Both the position numbers and the translations under genes were made by a program. 64,000 nucleotides of DNA from Verrucomicrobiaceae bacterium (GTDB taxonomy: Bacteria > Verrucomicrobiota > Verrucomicrobiia > Verrucomicrobiales > Verrucomicrobiaceae), in the NCBI GenBank assembly GCA_027490195.1, contig JAIXYN010000046.1:79526-143525 (forward strand). Direction: 5' to 3'. The notes beneath the pieces are model-generated. The model did not search any database and had not been told where the DNA came from. It saw nothing but the letters and a program-made list of their open reading frames with translations. This document shows, one piece after another, positions 52,015-61,233 of the stretch (position 1 is the first letter of the stretch; every line of letters starts with the position of its first letter).

Positions 52015-53601
52015 ATGTCAGCCTGGTCCCCGCTCCGCGATTCTGTCTTTCGTGCCATGTGGCTGGGCAGCATTGCCTCAAACATCGGCACCACGATGAA
52101 TGACACGGCCGCCGTCTGGACGATGACCACGATGACGAGTTCGCCCTTCCTCGTGTCCATGATGCAGACGATGTCGAGCCTGCCGCTCTTCCTCCTGGCC
52201 CTGCCCGCCGGAGCCCTTGCAGATCTGGTGGACCGCAGGCGCTTGATCCTGATCGCGCAAACCGGCGCCCTTCTTACCGCCGTCGGCATGGCGCTCCTGG
52301 CATGGTATGGCGCTCTCACTCAGACCCTGCTGCTGCTCGCCACCTTTCAGCTCGGCGTCGCCGCAGCCTTCACCATGCCCGCCTGGCAGGCCCTGATCCC
52401 GGAAGTCGTGGGGCGCGAACAACTGTCCCCAGCCATTGCTCTCAACGGCGTGGGCTTCAATATCGCTCGTTCACTCGGCCCCATCCTCGGCGGCCTGCTG
52501 CTCGCGGCCCTGGGCCCGGCACCAGTATTCGCATTGAACGCCCTGTCCTTTGTCGCAGTGATCGGCGTGATGTGCACCGGCAGCTACATAGCTACCCCAC
52601 GCAGCGCTCAGCAGGAGCAGATGCTCGGTGCCATGGCCGCCGCCATCCGCTACGTGCGCCATGCCCGCTCCATGCAGGCCGTCCTCTGCCGTGGCGGCAT
52701 CCACATGTTTGCCGCCGTGGCACCCGTGGTGCTGCTGCCCATCATCGTTCATTCACGCCAATGGACCGCCGCAGATTTCGGCATCCTCATGGGCTGCTAC
52801 GGCGGCGGTGCCATCCTCATGGCCCTGGTGTGGCTGCCCAAACTGCGCGCGCGCTTCACCTTCGATCAAGTGCTGTTCGGAGCCAGCGTGGTGTCAGCAG
52901 CCATGACGGCCATCCTCGCACTGGTCCCTGGAAAAATCGCCATGGGCCTCGTCCTCGTGGTCACAGGTGCGGCATGGATCAGCGGCATGAACACCTTCAG
53001 CGTCGCTTCGCAAAGCGTGTTTCCCAACTGGGTGCGCGCACGCAGCTCCGCGATTTATCTCGTCGTGATGCAGGGCGCCTTTGCCATCGGTGCCCTGACC
53101 TGGGGGCAGCTCACCAGCCATCTCAATGCGCCCATCACGCTCGGCATTGCCGCTGGCTGCCTGCTCATCAGCGCCCTGCTCGCACGTCTGCTGCCCATCA
53201 GTCATGTGGAAAAGCTGGACCTCTCTCCTTCCGGCCACATGCTGCCTCACAGCGCGATGACCACCGAACCCGCCCCCAGCGACGGCCCGGTGCTCATCAC
53301 CCTTGAGTATCACATCGATCCCCAAGAAGCCCCCGCATTCCGCGCCGCCATGCTGCAGCTGCGCGAGGTCCGCCTGCGCGACGGCGCATTCCGTTGCTCC
53401 CTCTTCGCAGATCTGGAAGACCCCACCCACTACCGTGAAACCTTTCTCGTCGGCTCCTGGGCGGAGCACCTGCGGCAGCACGAGCGCGCCACCATGGAAG
53501 ACCAGCGCATCGAGCGCTCAGTGCAGAACTTCCATCGGGGCACCGAACCACCCCGCGTTCGTCATCTTCTCATGGTCAATCTGCGCGATATGAAGCCCTG
53601 A
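52015..53601 (+). CDS. MFS transporter with C-terminal monooxygenase-like domain
   Basis: This 528-residue protein has twelve hydrophobic segments in residues 1-400, in the MFS_3 (enterobactin-exporter-like) layout, including LPLFLLALPAGALADLVDRR. The last ~100 residues (about 425-525) resemble the antibiotic biosynthesis monooxygenase-like (dimeric alpha/beta barrel) fold: VLITLEYHIDPQEAPAFRAAM and RETFLVGSWAEHLRQHERAT. This fusion is recurrent in bacteria and of unknown purpose. It exports an unidentified small molecule. The DUF1501 gene is divergent upstream. Confidence 0.82.
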   Translation: MSAWSPLRDSVFRAMWLGSIASNIGTTMNDTAAVWTMTTMTSSPFLVSMMQTMSSLPLFLLALPAGALADLVDRRRLILIAQTGALLTAVGMALLAWYGALTQTLLLLATFQLGVAAAFTMPAWQALIPEVVGREQLSPAIALNGVGFNIARSLGPILGGLLLAALGPAPVFALNALSFVAVIGVMCTGSYIATPRSAQQEQMLGAMAAAIRYVRHARSMQAVLCRGGIHMFAAVAPVVLLPIIVHSRQWTAADFGILMGCYGGGAILMALVWLPKLRARFTFDQVLFGASVVSAAMTAILALVPGKIAMGLVLVVTGAAWISGMNTFSVASQSVFPNWVRARSSAIYLVVMQGAFAIGALTWGQLTSHLNAPITLGIAAGCLLISALLARLLPISHVEKLDLSPSGHMLPHSAMTTEPAPSDGPVLITLEYHIDPQEAPAFRAAMLQLREVRLRDGAFRCSLFADLEDPTHYRETFLVGSWAEHLRQHERATMEDQRIERSVQNFHRGTEPPRVRHLLMVNLRDMKP

Positions 53602-53610
53602 CCCTGCGGC

Positions 53611-55365
53611 TCATTTGCCGCCGACGATGATCCACGGCATCCAGTACGCCTGCACCATCACCAGCACGCCCATGAGCAGCGCCAGCGCGATGCTATGCCA
53701 GAAAACACTGCGCAGCACCGTGCCCGCGTCAGGACTGTCCGGCTGACCGCCCGTCGCCACCGCAGCCACCACGATGCTCTGAGCATCGATCATCTTGCCC
53801 ATCACCCCACCAGAACTGTTCGACGCCGCCATGTGAATGGGCGAGAGATGGAGTTGGTTCGCCGTGACCTGCTGCAGATTGCCAAACAGCACATTCGAAG
53901 CCGTGTCACTTCCCGTGAGCGTGACTCCCAGCCAGCCGATCAAGGGCGAGAAAAATGGAAACATCATGCCGGTGCCGGCCATCATGAGGCCCATCGTCGT
54001 GTCTGTGCCGCTGTAGCGCGTCACATACCCCAGCGCGAGCATCAGCGCGATGGTCAGCAACGGCACGCGCAGTTTCCAGATCGTCGTGCCGTACAATTTT
54101 GCGATACGCATCGGCGACAGTCCGAGACAAAGCCCCGCCAGCATTCCCGCGAGCATCGCCGCCGTACCGGTGGCCGAAAGGGCATTGAATTTGAACACCG
54201 CCTTCTCCAGCTCTGCATGCTCCACCACGGGCGGCACACGCTCCACCGCCAGATGCAGCATCGGCACCTTGATCTCCGCATTGAACACACCGTTCAGCCC
54301 GTTCTTAACCGCCGGCATGCCCCAGGCAAACACCAGCGCAGTCAGAAACACCCACGGCAGCCATGCCTTCCACGCGCCAGGAGGGTGTGCAGACCGTTTG
54401 GGCATCGGCTTTTTCGCTGTCTTCTTTTTTCCCACACGAAACATGTCCGCAATCACAGCCACAAGAGCAATGGCGGGAATGGCAACGCCCAACGTTCCGA
54501 TGAACTCACCCGCTGCTTCTTCTAGGCCTGGCTTGCTTGATTCCTTCACGTCTTTCGGTTTCCACACTTTCATGAACAGCACCAGCACCACCATCGCCAC
54601 CACCGCACTGATGATATCCACCAGCCACGGGCCATGGTAGTTGCTCACAAGGAACTGCATCACGCCAAAACTCAACCCCGTCACAAAACACGCCGGCCAC
54701 ACACCCAGCATGCCACGCCAGCCAACCTGGGCCGCGACCAGCCAGAACGGCACTACCAGCGAGAAAATCGGCAGCTGCCTGCCGACCATCGCACTGAGCT
54801 GATGCAAATCGAGATGCGTGATGTCCGCCAGCGTCGTCAAGGGCGTGCCGAGTGATCCAAACGCCACCGGTGCCGTGTTGCCTATAAGCGCCAGCTTTGC
54901 GGCTTCGAGCGGTTTGAAACCAAGCCCGATCATGAGTGCCCCCGTGATCGCCACCGGCGCACCAAAGCCTGCCGCCCCCTCGATGAACGCGCCAAAGCTG
55001 AACGCGATCAAGAGCGCCTGAATGCGCCGGTCGCCCGACACGCTCGCAATCTGCCGCTGCAGCACAGCGAACTGTCCCGTCTCCACGCTCAGGTTGTAAA
55101 CAAACATCGCGTTCAGCACGATCCATCCGATGGGAAACAGCCCGAACACGGCCCCGTTCACGGCTGCCATTCCTGCAAGTCCCGCCGGCATGCCATAAAC
55201 CAGCACTGCGATCCCCATCGCGGTCAGCAGTCCCGCACCCGCCGCAAGTTGTGCCCGCACATGCCAGAAGGCCAGCAGCCCCAACAGCACCACCACGGGC
55301 ACTGCCGCGATGCAGGATGAAAGAACAAGATTGCCGAGTGGATCGTAGTTTTGAGACCAAGTCAT
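53611..55365 (-). CDS. lctP: L-lactate permease family transporter
   Basis: This 584-residue protein has about 13 hydrophobic segments. It carries the LctP signatures FSFGAFIEGAAGFGAPVAITGALMIGLGF, LIGNTAPVAFGSLGTPLTTLADIT and GWLGVTLTGSDTASNVLFGNLQ. LctP imports lactate (and glycolate) with protons. It is convergent with the MFS gene (9-nt gap) and downstream of a DUF1553 gene on the same strand. If co-transcribed, it may be controlled by the two-component system upstream of that gene. Confidence 0.88.
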   Translation of the reverse strand: MTWSQNYDPLGNLVLSSCIAAVPVVVLLGLLAFWHVRAQLAAGAGLLTAMGIAVLVYGMPAGLAGMAAVNGAVFGLFPIGWIVLNAMFVYNLSVETGQFAVLQRQIASVSGDRRIQALLIAFSFGAFIEGAAGFGAPVAITGALMIGLGFKPLEAAKLALIGNTAPVAFGSLGTPLTTLADITHLDLHQLSAMVGRQLPIFSLVVPFWLVAAQVGWRGMLGVWPACFVTGLSFGVMQFLVSNYHGPWLVDIISAVVAMVVLVLFMKVWKPKDVKESSKPGLEEAAGEFIGTLGVAIPAIALVAVIADMFRVGKKKTAKKPMPKRSAHPPGAWKAWLPWVFLTALVFAWGMPAVKNGLNGVFNAEIKVPMLHLAVERVPPVVEHAELEKAVFKFNALSATGTAAMLAGMLAGLCLGLSPMRIAKLYGTTIWKLRVPLLTIALMLALGYVTRYSGTDTTMGLMMAGTGMMFPFFSPLIGWLGVTLTGSDTASNVLFGNLQQVTANQLHLSPIHMAASNSSGGVMGKMIDAQSIVVAAVATGGQPDSPDAGTVLRSVFWHSIALALLMGVLVMVQAYWMPWIIVGGK

Positions 55366-55480
55366 GGAGTATGGGAGTGTGCATCACGCGGCATCTGCAC
55401 CGTATGTTTCACTTCCATGCACAATTCACCCGCCAGCGCGTACCGTCACTCCTGAAAGTGGTATGACGGATCTTTTCCGC

Positions 55481-58414
55481 TCAGTCCACAAAGCTGAATT
55501 CATTCAGATTCAAAATCACCCGACAGGTGTTCTCCAAGCCTTCCCGCTGCGCGTATTCGAGCAGCGGCGTGATTTCATCCTCCGTCGGACTGCGTGAGAG
55601 CGCCAATACAAAAGCATGTCGCGTCTGTGCATCAAGCCCTTGCGACTCCTTCGTCACACGCTCCGCAAAATGCTTCGCCATCGCAACAACAAGGCCGTTG
55701 TTCATCATGGCTAGGGCTTGCAGCGGGCTGAGCGATTCATTGCGCTTCTCCACCCGCATGGACGGATCGGCACAATCAAGCGTGGTCATGAAGGGCTGCT
55801 GCTGCGAACGCACAATGAAGCGGTAAATGCTGCGCCGCCACGACTTCGGATCCTCAGGGTCGTGCAGCTGATACTCGTAATGCGGGCTGTGCTGCGGCTT
55901 CTCAATGACGAAGTCCTGGAAGCTCGGCCCGCCCATGGCAAGATCCAGCTTGCCGCTCACGGCAAGGATGGAATCGCGAATCGATTCCGCATCGAGTTTG
56001 CGGCGGCTTTGGTGGGAGAGAAAGACGTTGTTCGCATCCGCAGGCTCCGCTTTGTCTGACGACCGCCGATACGTTTCGCTCATCACGATCAGCTTGTGCA
56101 GCTTCTTCAAGCTGCCGCCGAGTTCATCACGGAAGGTGACGGCCAGCCAGTCGAGCAACTCAGGATGACTCGGACTGCCGCCCATACGGCCAAAGTCATT
56201 CGCCGTATCGACCAGACCACGGCCAAAATGATACTGCCACATGCGGTTCACAATGCTCCTCCAGGTGAGCACATTGTTCTTGTCCGTGATCCATTTCGCC
56301 AAGGCCGCACGGCGCGCGGACTCGCCCTCACCACCAAGCCTATATTCATCATGAAAAGCTTCGCTTAGCGCCACGATGGTCTGCGGCCCCACCTCCTTCG
56401 CCGGCTGTTTCATATCACCACGTTTGAGCACCTGAATCACCCGCGGCTTCCCACCTTCGTTGCCCGTTCCTTTGAAGGCTCCCGTGCCCGTGTGAATGGC
56501 TCCCGCATACACCTTGCCTGGCTTCGGCAGCTTGCCGATCTCCGCATCAATGGCCTCACGCTGCTTGCGGGCCTCGTTGAGCTGCTGACGCGTCGCAGCA
56601 TCGGCCTGCGCGAGCATGAGCGCATCGCGTTCTTTGATGAGCCGCTGCTTGTCCTCCTGCGTGCGTGCCTCGGGCGCTATGCCATCCGTCAGATTTTCCT
56701 TCTGCCAACGTGGCGCGGCCTCAATGCTGTCGAGCGCCGTCACGGGCCTGCCTGCGGCCAGATTAGCACCATTTTTGTCCGCAAAAACCTCCATCTCGGC
56801 CAGCGCCAAGATGTAGTCGTTCTTGCGTTCCGCCAGCTTCACCGCCGTGACACGAACATATCTGCCCTTGGCACCGTCATCTCCCGCCGTGCCCGTTTCA
56901 AAGGGGGTGAGACCGGGATTTTTGAAGTCGTTCATGAAAGTCGTATCATGCTTGCGCCAGATGAGCGTCACGCCGGTCTTGAACGCAGGATCATCACTCG
57001 CCTCCACCTTGAACCGCACCGGAAAACCAAAGCCACCACCAATGCCGCCAAAGTCATCGTAGCAGGGTTTCAACACGATCCGCTGGATCTCCACGCTCTT
57101 GCCAAGATCCACCTGCACCCACTTCACCGTATTTTGATCCATCGCGATGGCGCTGTGATACCCAAAATCCGGCTTCACATTCGGGTTCGTGCTGGACGCC
57201 TTGTCGGCTGCTCCGTCGATGCGCTTGCTGAGTGCCATGTAGGCTTCCCCCGCTTTCTGTTTCAGCGGCTCCTCCAGCGCCTTGATGCTGGCAGCGATTC
57301 TCTGACGCTGCTTTTCCAATCCCACGAACCGCTGCATTGAAGCATCATCGGGGTAGTAGTTCACATCCGTGCGGTCGATGGCCGCAAACACCGCCTGCAG
57401 CGAATAATAATCCTCCTGCGAGATGGGATCGAACTTGTGGTAGTGGCATTGCGCACAGCCGACGGTGAGCGAGCAAAACGCACCCATCGTATTTTGCACC
57501 ATGTCATCGCGATCCAGATGCCGGGCAATTTTGCCATCCAGCTTCGACTCAGGCACTTCCGCGTGTCCGATCAAATCCCACGGCCCCGCAGAGATGAACC
57601 CCAGCGCCGTGATGCCGTCCGTCGTGCCGGGATACAGCACATCCCCCGCGATCTGTTCCTCAACGAATCGCGCATACGGCTTGTCGCTGTTCAGCGCACG
57701 GATGACGTAGTCGCGGTAAGGCCACGCGTTCATGCGCGGCTTGTCCTTGTCATAGCCATGTGTCTCCCCGTAGTGCACAAGGTCCAGCCAGTGCCGCGCC
57801 CATCGCTCTCCATAACGCGGTGAAGCCAGCAGATCATCCACCAGCCTCTCATATGGTAGCGCTGCATATCGTTCCACCTCCACCGGAGAAGGCGGCAAAC
57901 CTGTGAGATCGAAGTACAACCGGCGAATCAGCGTGCGCACCTCGGCCTGTGTCGCGGGCTTGAGGCCATGCTCCGTGAGCTTCGCACGAATAAATCCATC
58001 AATGGTTCCATCCTTCTTCGCCAGCGGCTTGAAACTCCACCAGTCCAGACGATCCTCCACCTTGGCCACGTCAACACCCTCCGGCCACACGGCCCCTTCA
58101 TCAATCCAGCGCTTGATCACGTCGACCTCCGCACTGCTGAGCTTTGCCTTCGGCGGCATCGCGATCTTCTCATCCGCACCGCTCACGAAACGAAATAGCG
58201 GGCTCTCGGCACTTTTGCCCGGAACAATGTTTGGCGCACGATCCTCTCCCCCCGCCAACGCGACGGCTCTGATGTCGAGCCGGTAGTCGTTCTTCTGCTT
58301 TTTCGCCCCATGGCACTCATAGCAGTGCTGTTTGAAAATCGGCTGCACCTCACGCACAAAATCAACCGCTAAGGCTGGCACGGCGGTGAAGAGGATGAAA
58401 ACAGGAAGTCGCAT
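55481..58414 (-). CDS. DUF1549/DUF1553 protein with cytochrome motif and inserted discoidin-like domain
   Basis: This 977-residue protein has a signal peptide and a PSCyt1 domain with heme motif CYECHG (Cys31-x-x-Cys34-His35). DUF1549 (LIRRLYFDLTGLPPSPVEVERYA and YGERWARHWLDLVHYGETHGYD) and CAQCHYHKFDPI come next, and the DUF1553 half is C-terminal. Between them, roughly residues 405-575, lies an F5/8 type C (discoidin)-like domain: VKWVQVDLGKSVEIQRIVL, GFPVRFKVEASDDP and YVRVTAVKLAERKNDYILALAEMEV. The insertion probably binds glycan. A two-component system with the same domain type is directly upstream. No DUF1501 partner is adjacent. Confidence 0.85.
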   Translation of the reverse strand: MRLPVFILFTAVPALAVDFVREVQPIFKQHCYECHGAKKQKNDYRLDIRAVALAGGEDRAPNIVPGKSAESPLFRFVSGADEKIAMPPKAKLSSAEVDVIKRWIDEGAVWPEGVDVAKVEDRLDWWSFKPLAKKDGTIDGFIRAKLTEHGLKPATQAEVRTLIRRLYFDLTGLPPSPVEVERYAALPYERLVDDLLASPRYGERWARHWLDLVHYGETHGYDKDKPRMNAWPYRDYVIRALNSDKPYARFVEEQIAGDVLYPGTTDGITALGFISAGPWDLIGHAEVPESKLDGKIARHLDRDDMVQNTMGAFCSLTVGCAQCHYHKFDPISQEDYYSLQAVFAAIDRTDVNYYPDDASMQRFVGLEKQRQRIAASIKALEEPLKQKAGEAYMALSKRIDGAADKASSTNPNVKPDFGYHSAIAMDQNTVKWVQVDLGKSVEIQRIVLKPCYDDFGGIGGGFGFPVRFKVEASDDPAFKTGVTLIWRKHDTTFMNDFKNPGLTPFETGTAGDDGAKGRYVRVTAVKLAERKNDYILALAEMEVFADKNGANLAAGRPVTALDSIEAAPRWQKENLTDGIAPEARTQEDKQRLIKERDALMLAQADAATRQQLNEARKQREAIDAEIGKLPKPGKVYAGAIHTGTGAFKGTGNEGGKPRVIQVLKRGDMKQPAKEVGPQTIVALSEAFHDEYRLGGEGESARRAALAKWITDKNNVLTWRSIVNRMWQYHFGRGLVDTANDFGRMGGSPSHPELLDWLAVTFRDELGGSLKKLHKLIVMSETYRRSSDKAEPADANNVFLSHQSRRKLDAESIRDSILAVSGKLDLAMGGPSFQDFVIEKPQHSPHYEYQLHDPEDPKSWRRSIYRFIVRSQQQPFMTTLDCADPSMRVEKRNESLSPLQALAMMNNGLVVAMAKHFAERVTKESQGLDAQTRHAFVLALSRSPTEDEITPLLEYAQREGLENTCRVILNLNEFSFVD

Positions 58415-58468
58415 GATCCACTCATACGGCGCTCAACCGCGCTTTTCATGCCACGCGAGCGCGGGACA

Positions 58469-59101
58469 TCATACGAGCCCTTCCTTCAGCGCTTTGGCCA
58501 CGGCTCCCGTGCGCGTATTTACCGCCAGTTTCTCGTAGATGCGTCGAAGGTAAGTATCGACCGTATGGACGCTGAGCGTGAGCCTGTCGGCGATCTCCTT
58601 TTTGATCAGCCCAGTGGTCATGAGCTGGAGGATCTCCTTCTCCCGTTCGCTAAGGCCATAGTCGTTCTGCTTTGGGGCGAACTTCGAAAACATCTCGAGC
58701 ACCCGGCGGGCGATGCGCGGATTCATTGGCGATCCACCGGCCAGCGCATCGCGGACCGCCTGTGTGATGTCCGCGCCGCTGCTGGTTTTGAGAAGGTAAC
58801 CAGCCGCACCAGCGCAGATGGCCTGGAAGACTTTATCATCGTCCTCAAAGACCGTGAGGATGACAACGAGCGCCTTGGGTGCGCGCTCTTTGATCAAGCG
58901 AATGCCATCAAGACCGCTCATGCCGGGCAGTCCGACATCGAGGAGGATCAGATCCGGCACTTCTGGCTTCGCGAGCGCGGCGAGGAGCTTTTCGCATGAA
59001 TCGAAATCGCGTGGGCATTGGAGGTCGGGTTCTGCATTCAAAACGCGCACCAACGTGCGCCGAAATGCAGCATGGTCTTCAACGATCCAGAGCGTGCTCA
59101 T
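58469..59101 (-). CDS. NarL/LuxR-type response regulator
   Basis: This 210-residue protein has a receiver domain with Glu8/Asp9, phospho-acceptor Asp55 in LILLDVGLPG, Thr in ILTVFEDD and Lys in YLLKT. A LuxR-type HTH follows (LSEREKEILQLMTTGLIKKEIADRL...VHTVDTYLRRIYEKLAV). It pairs with the histidine kinase gene upstream, overlapping it by 4 nt. The DUF1553 gene starts 54 nt after its stop, a likely target. Confidence 0.92.
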   Translation of the reverse strand: MSTLWIVEDHAAFRRTLVRVLNAEPDLQCPRDFDSCEKLLAALAKPEVPDLILLDVGLPGMSGLDGIRLIKERAPKALVVILTVFEDDDKVFQAICAGAAGYLLKTSSGADITQAVRDALAGGSPMNPRIARRVLEMFSKFAPKQNDYGLSEREKEILQLMTTGLIKKEIADRLTLSVHTVDTYLRRIYEKLAVNTRTGAVAKALKEGLV

Positions 59102-61053
59102 GAGAAATCAGCCTCCAAGGTGATGCGGGTGCCGCTGCCGGGCTTGCTGGTGATCTGCAAATTGCCGCCGAGCACACTGGCGCGGTGCTGGAGATTGGCG
59201 AGGCCGTTGCCAGCGGTGATCGCGGCGACATCAAAACCGCAGCCGTTGTCCTCAATGCGGAGATGAAAGTGTTTTGCTTTCCAGCGCACTTCAATGCGCA
59301 CCTGTGCAGCATGTGCGTGACGGGCGATGTTGTGAGCAGCTTCGCGAAAGAGCAAGAAGACCTGCCGATGAAATTCGAGGGAGGCCGTGGTGGAATTGCC
59401 TTCTGTTGCGTCCATTTGCCAATCGATGTCCTTCAGCAAGGCAGCCGCACTTTGACGCATGGCTTCGACGAGACTGGTCAGAGGCGGCGCATCGCCTTCG
59501 CGTACGAGCCAGATGATGCCGCGCATGGATTCGGCGGCTTCGCCGGCGAGGCGATGGATTTCTTCGAGCGAATCGGATGCGGAGCCGTCACGCAGGGCCA
59601 ACTCGGACATGAGGCGGATGCTGCCAAGGTGGCTGCCGATTTCGTCATGGAGATCTCGGGAGATGCGGTGGCGCAATGATTCCATCTCACGCTGGCGGGA
59701 GCGGCGCGAACGCAGCACCACAAGCCAAGCGATGACGATGGAGAGGCAAAACACTGCGCTCCCGAGCCAAGCTGCACGCTTTTGTGCAATGGTTAGCGCG
59801 GTCATGCGCTGAACTTCCAGCGTGGCAAGCTCATCGGTGATCTGGCGGCGTAGGGAGAGGTCGGCGAGCCATGCGGCTTCATCGAGAAGAACGCCGGAAC
59901 TGCTGCGGCCATCAATCAGCCCTGCGCGGCTCCATGAGGAGGTGATGGTGTCGTCGGAGCTTGTGATGGCAGCCTCACGGGCGATGTTTTTTCCGGCGTC
60001 GAAGGCCTGCAGTTCTGCAAGGGCATACACAAAATCGCCGCTGCGTTCCCAGAGTTGCGTAGCGGTGCAACGGAGGGTCTGAGCGCGCAGGCCGGGGGTG
60101 GGAAAGGCTACGGGGGTGTCTCCGGGATTGGTGAAGTCGGCGGTGGTGCTGTCGAAGATCGTCTTGCCATCGGCTTCTACTTTGAACCGGCGGGGGAAGC
60201 CGAAGCCGAAGCGCTCGGGGTAGTCGCGGGGGTGGGAGGGGATGAGGCGGATTTCCTGGATGTCGCGTGGGGTGCCCAGATCGGCCTGCACCCATTTGGT
60301 GGTGTCGGCGGTGGTGGAGATACCGCTGTGCCAGCCGTTGCCATTTATTGCATCTGGATGCACCGGCAGACCGAGTGCGTAAGCGCCATCGACGAGATGA
60401 CGGGGGGACCAGGTGGGGAGGGTTTCGACGGAATTGGGGGCCAGCACTTGAGCGTGGAGGGCAACGTTGCGACCGCCGCTGAAGACGAGGAGTTCGCCGA
60501 GGCAGAAGATGTGGCGCTTGGTTTGGTGGGGTTGGGCGGCGAGTTGGGTGGCGGTGAAGCGGATGTGGCGGGCTTTGATGCCTTTCGTTGCCACATGCCA
60601 TGGGGCGAGGGATGGATGAACATCGAGGACATTTTGGTCCATGAGTGTGTCGGATTCGGCAAAAAGAGGGTCGTTTGAGGCGTCGATGCGGAAGCGTTTT
60701 GGAAAGCCGTAGGCTTCCGCCACGCCGAGCATGGCGGGGATGACGACAACGGCATCCAGAGGGTACTCGGAACCGAGGTCTATCTGGACCCAGCGGACGG
60801 AATCGGCGTGGGGGGCGAGGCCGCTGTGAAATCCGGCGTGCTCTTGGGGCTGGGGTGGGGGAAGGGCGGGAAGGTTTGACAGCTGCGCATGCAGTTCATG
60901 CTGGCGGAGGTCCAGGCTGGAGAGCTGTGGATTCAGCCACGTCCATGAGATGGACGCGAGGATGAGCAGGGCTGGTTTCAAAGGGGGAACCATTCCTGAC
61001 AATGGGACGAGTGCAACCCACGTGAAGGCGGGACAGAAGGGAGGCTTGCTCAT
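59098..61053 (-). CDS. Sensor histidine kinase with two discoidin-like periplasmic domains
   Basis: This protein of about 651 residues has an N-terminal signal/TM segment and two tandem F5/8 type C-like domains. The first spans about residues 75-220 (RWVQIDLGSEYPLDAVVVIP and AYGFPKRFRIDASNDP); the second about 235-400 (TKWVQADLGTPRDIQEIRLIP and GFGFPRRFKVEADG). One membrane helix lies near 430-452. The HisKA_3 motif LRHRISRDLHDEIGSHLGSI (His near 468) and an HATPase domain (REAAHNIARHA, DNGCGFD, NGLANLQHRA) follow. The ATG at 60993 may be the true start. Discoidin domains as kinase sensors suggest detection of a glycan at the surface. Confidence 0.88.
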   Translation of the reverse strand: MSKPPFCPAFTWVALVPLSGMVPPLKPALLILASISWTWLNPQLSSLDLRQHELHAQLSNLPALPPPQPQEHAGFHSGLAPHADSVRWVQIDLGSEYPLDAVVVIPAMLGVAEAYGFPKRFRIDASNDPLFAESDTLMDQNVLDVHPSLAPWHVATKGIKARHIRFTATQLAAQPHQTKRHIFCLGELLVFSGGRNVALHAQVLAPNSVETLPTWSPRHLVDGAYALGLPVHPDAINGNGWHSGISTTADTTKWVQADLGTPRDIQEIRLIPSHPRDYPERFGFGFPRRFKVEADGKTIFDSTTADFTNPGDTPVAFPTPGLRAQTLRCTATQLWERSGDFVYALAELQAFDAGKNIAREAAITSSDDTITSSWSRAGLIDGRSSSGVLLDEAAWLADLSLRRQITDELATLEVQRMTALTIAQKRAAWLGSAVFCLSIVIAWLVVLRSRRSRQREMESLRHRISRDLHDEIGSHLGSIRLMSELALRDGSASDSLEEIHRLAGEAAESMRGIIWLVREGDAPPLTSLVEAMRQSAAALLKDIDWQMDATEGNSTTASLEFHRQVFLLFREAAHNIARHAHAAQVRIEVRWKAKHFHLRIEDNGCGFDVAAITAGNGLANLQHRASVLGGNLQITSKPGSGTRITLEADFS

Positions 61054-61173
61054 GAAGCCGGAGGAGCGCCGGTGTTTTAGAAAAGGATTTTCGGAACCGG
61101 ATTCCGGCTAAAGCCGACATTATACTACGGCGCTGGATAACTCGGTGATCTGCGGGGATTAGGTAGCGCTGAT

Positions 61174-61195
61174 CGACAGACAGGAGTGTCTATCG
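61174..61195. repeat. Hairpin repeat, GGAG loop
   Basis: CGA-C-AGACA-GGAG-TGTCT-A-TCG forms a stem with one mismatch in the gap between the kinase start and the DUF1552 3' end. It has no T-run on either strand, so terminator activity is weak at best. It looks like an interspersed PVC repeat. Nothing else is visible in 61054-61233. Confidence 0.4.
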
Positions 61196-61233
61196 TACTT
61201 CAATGCGGTGGCGCTGGTGCGATTGTCGCTGTG

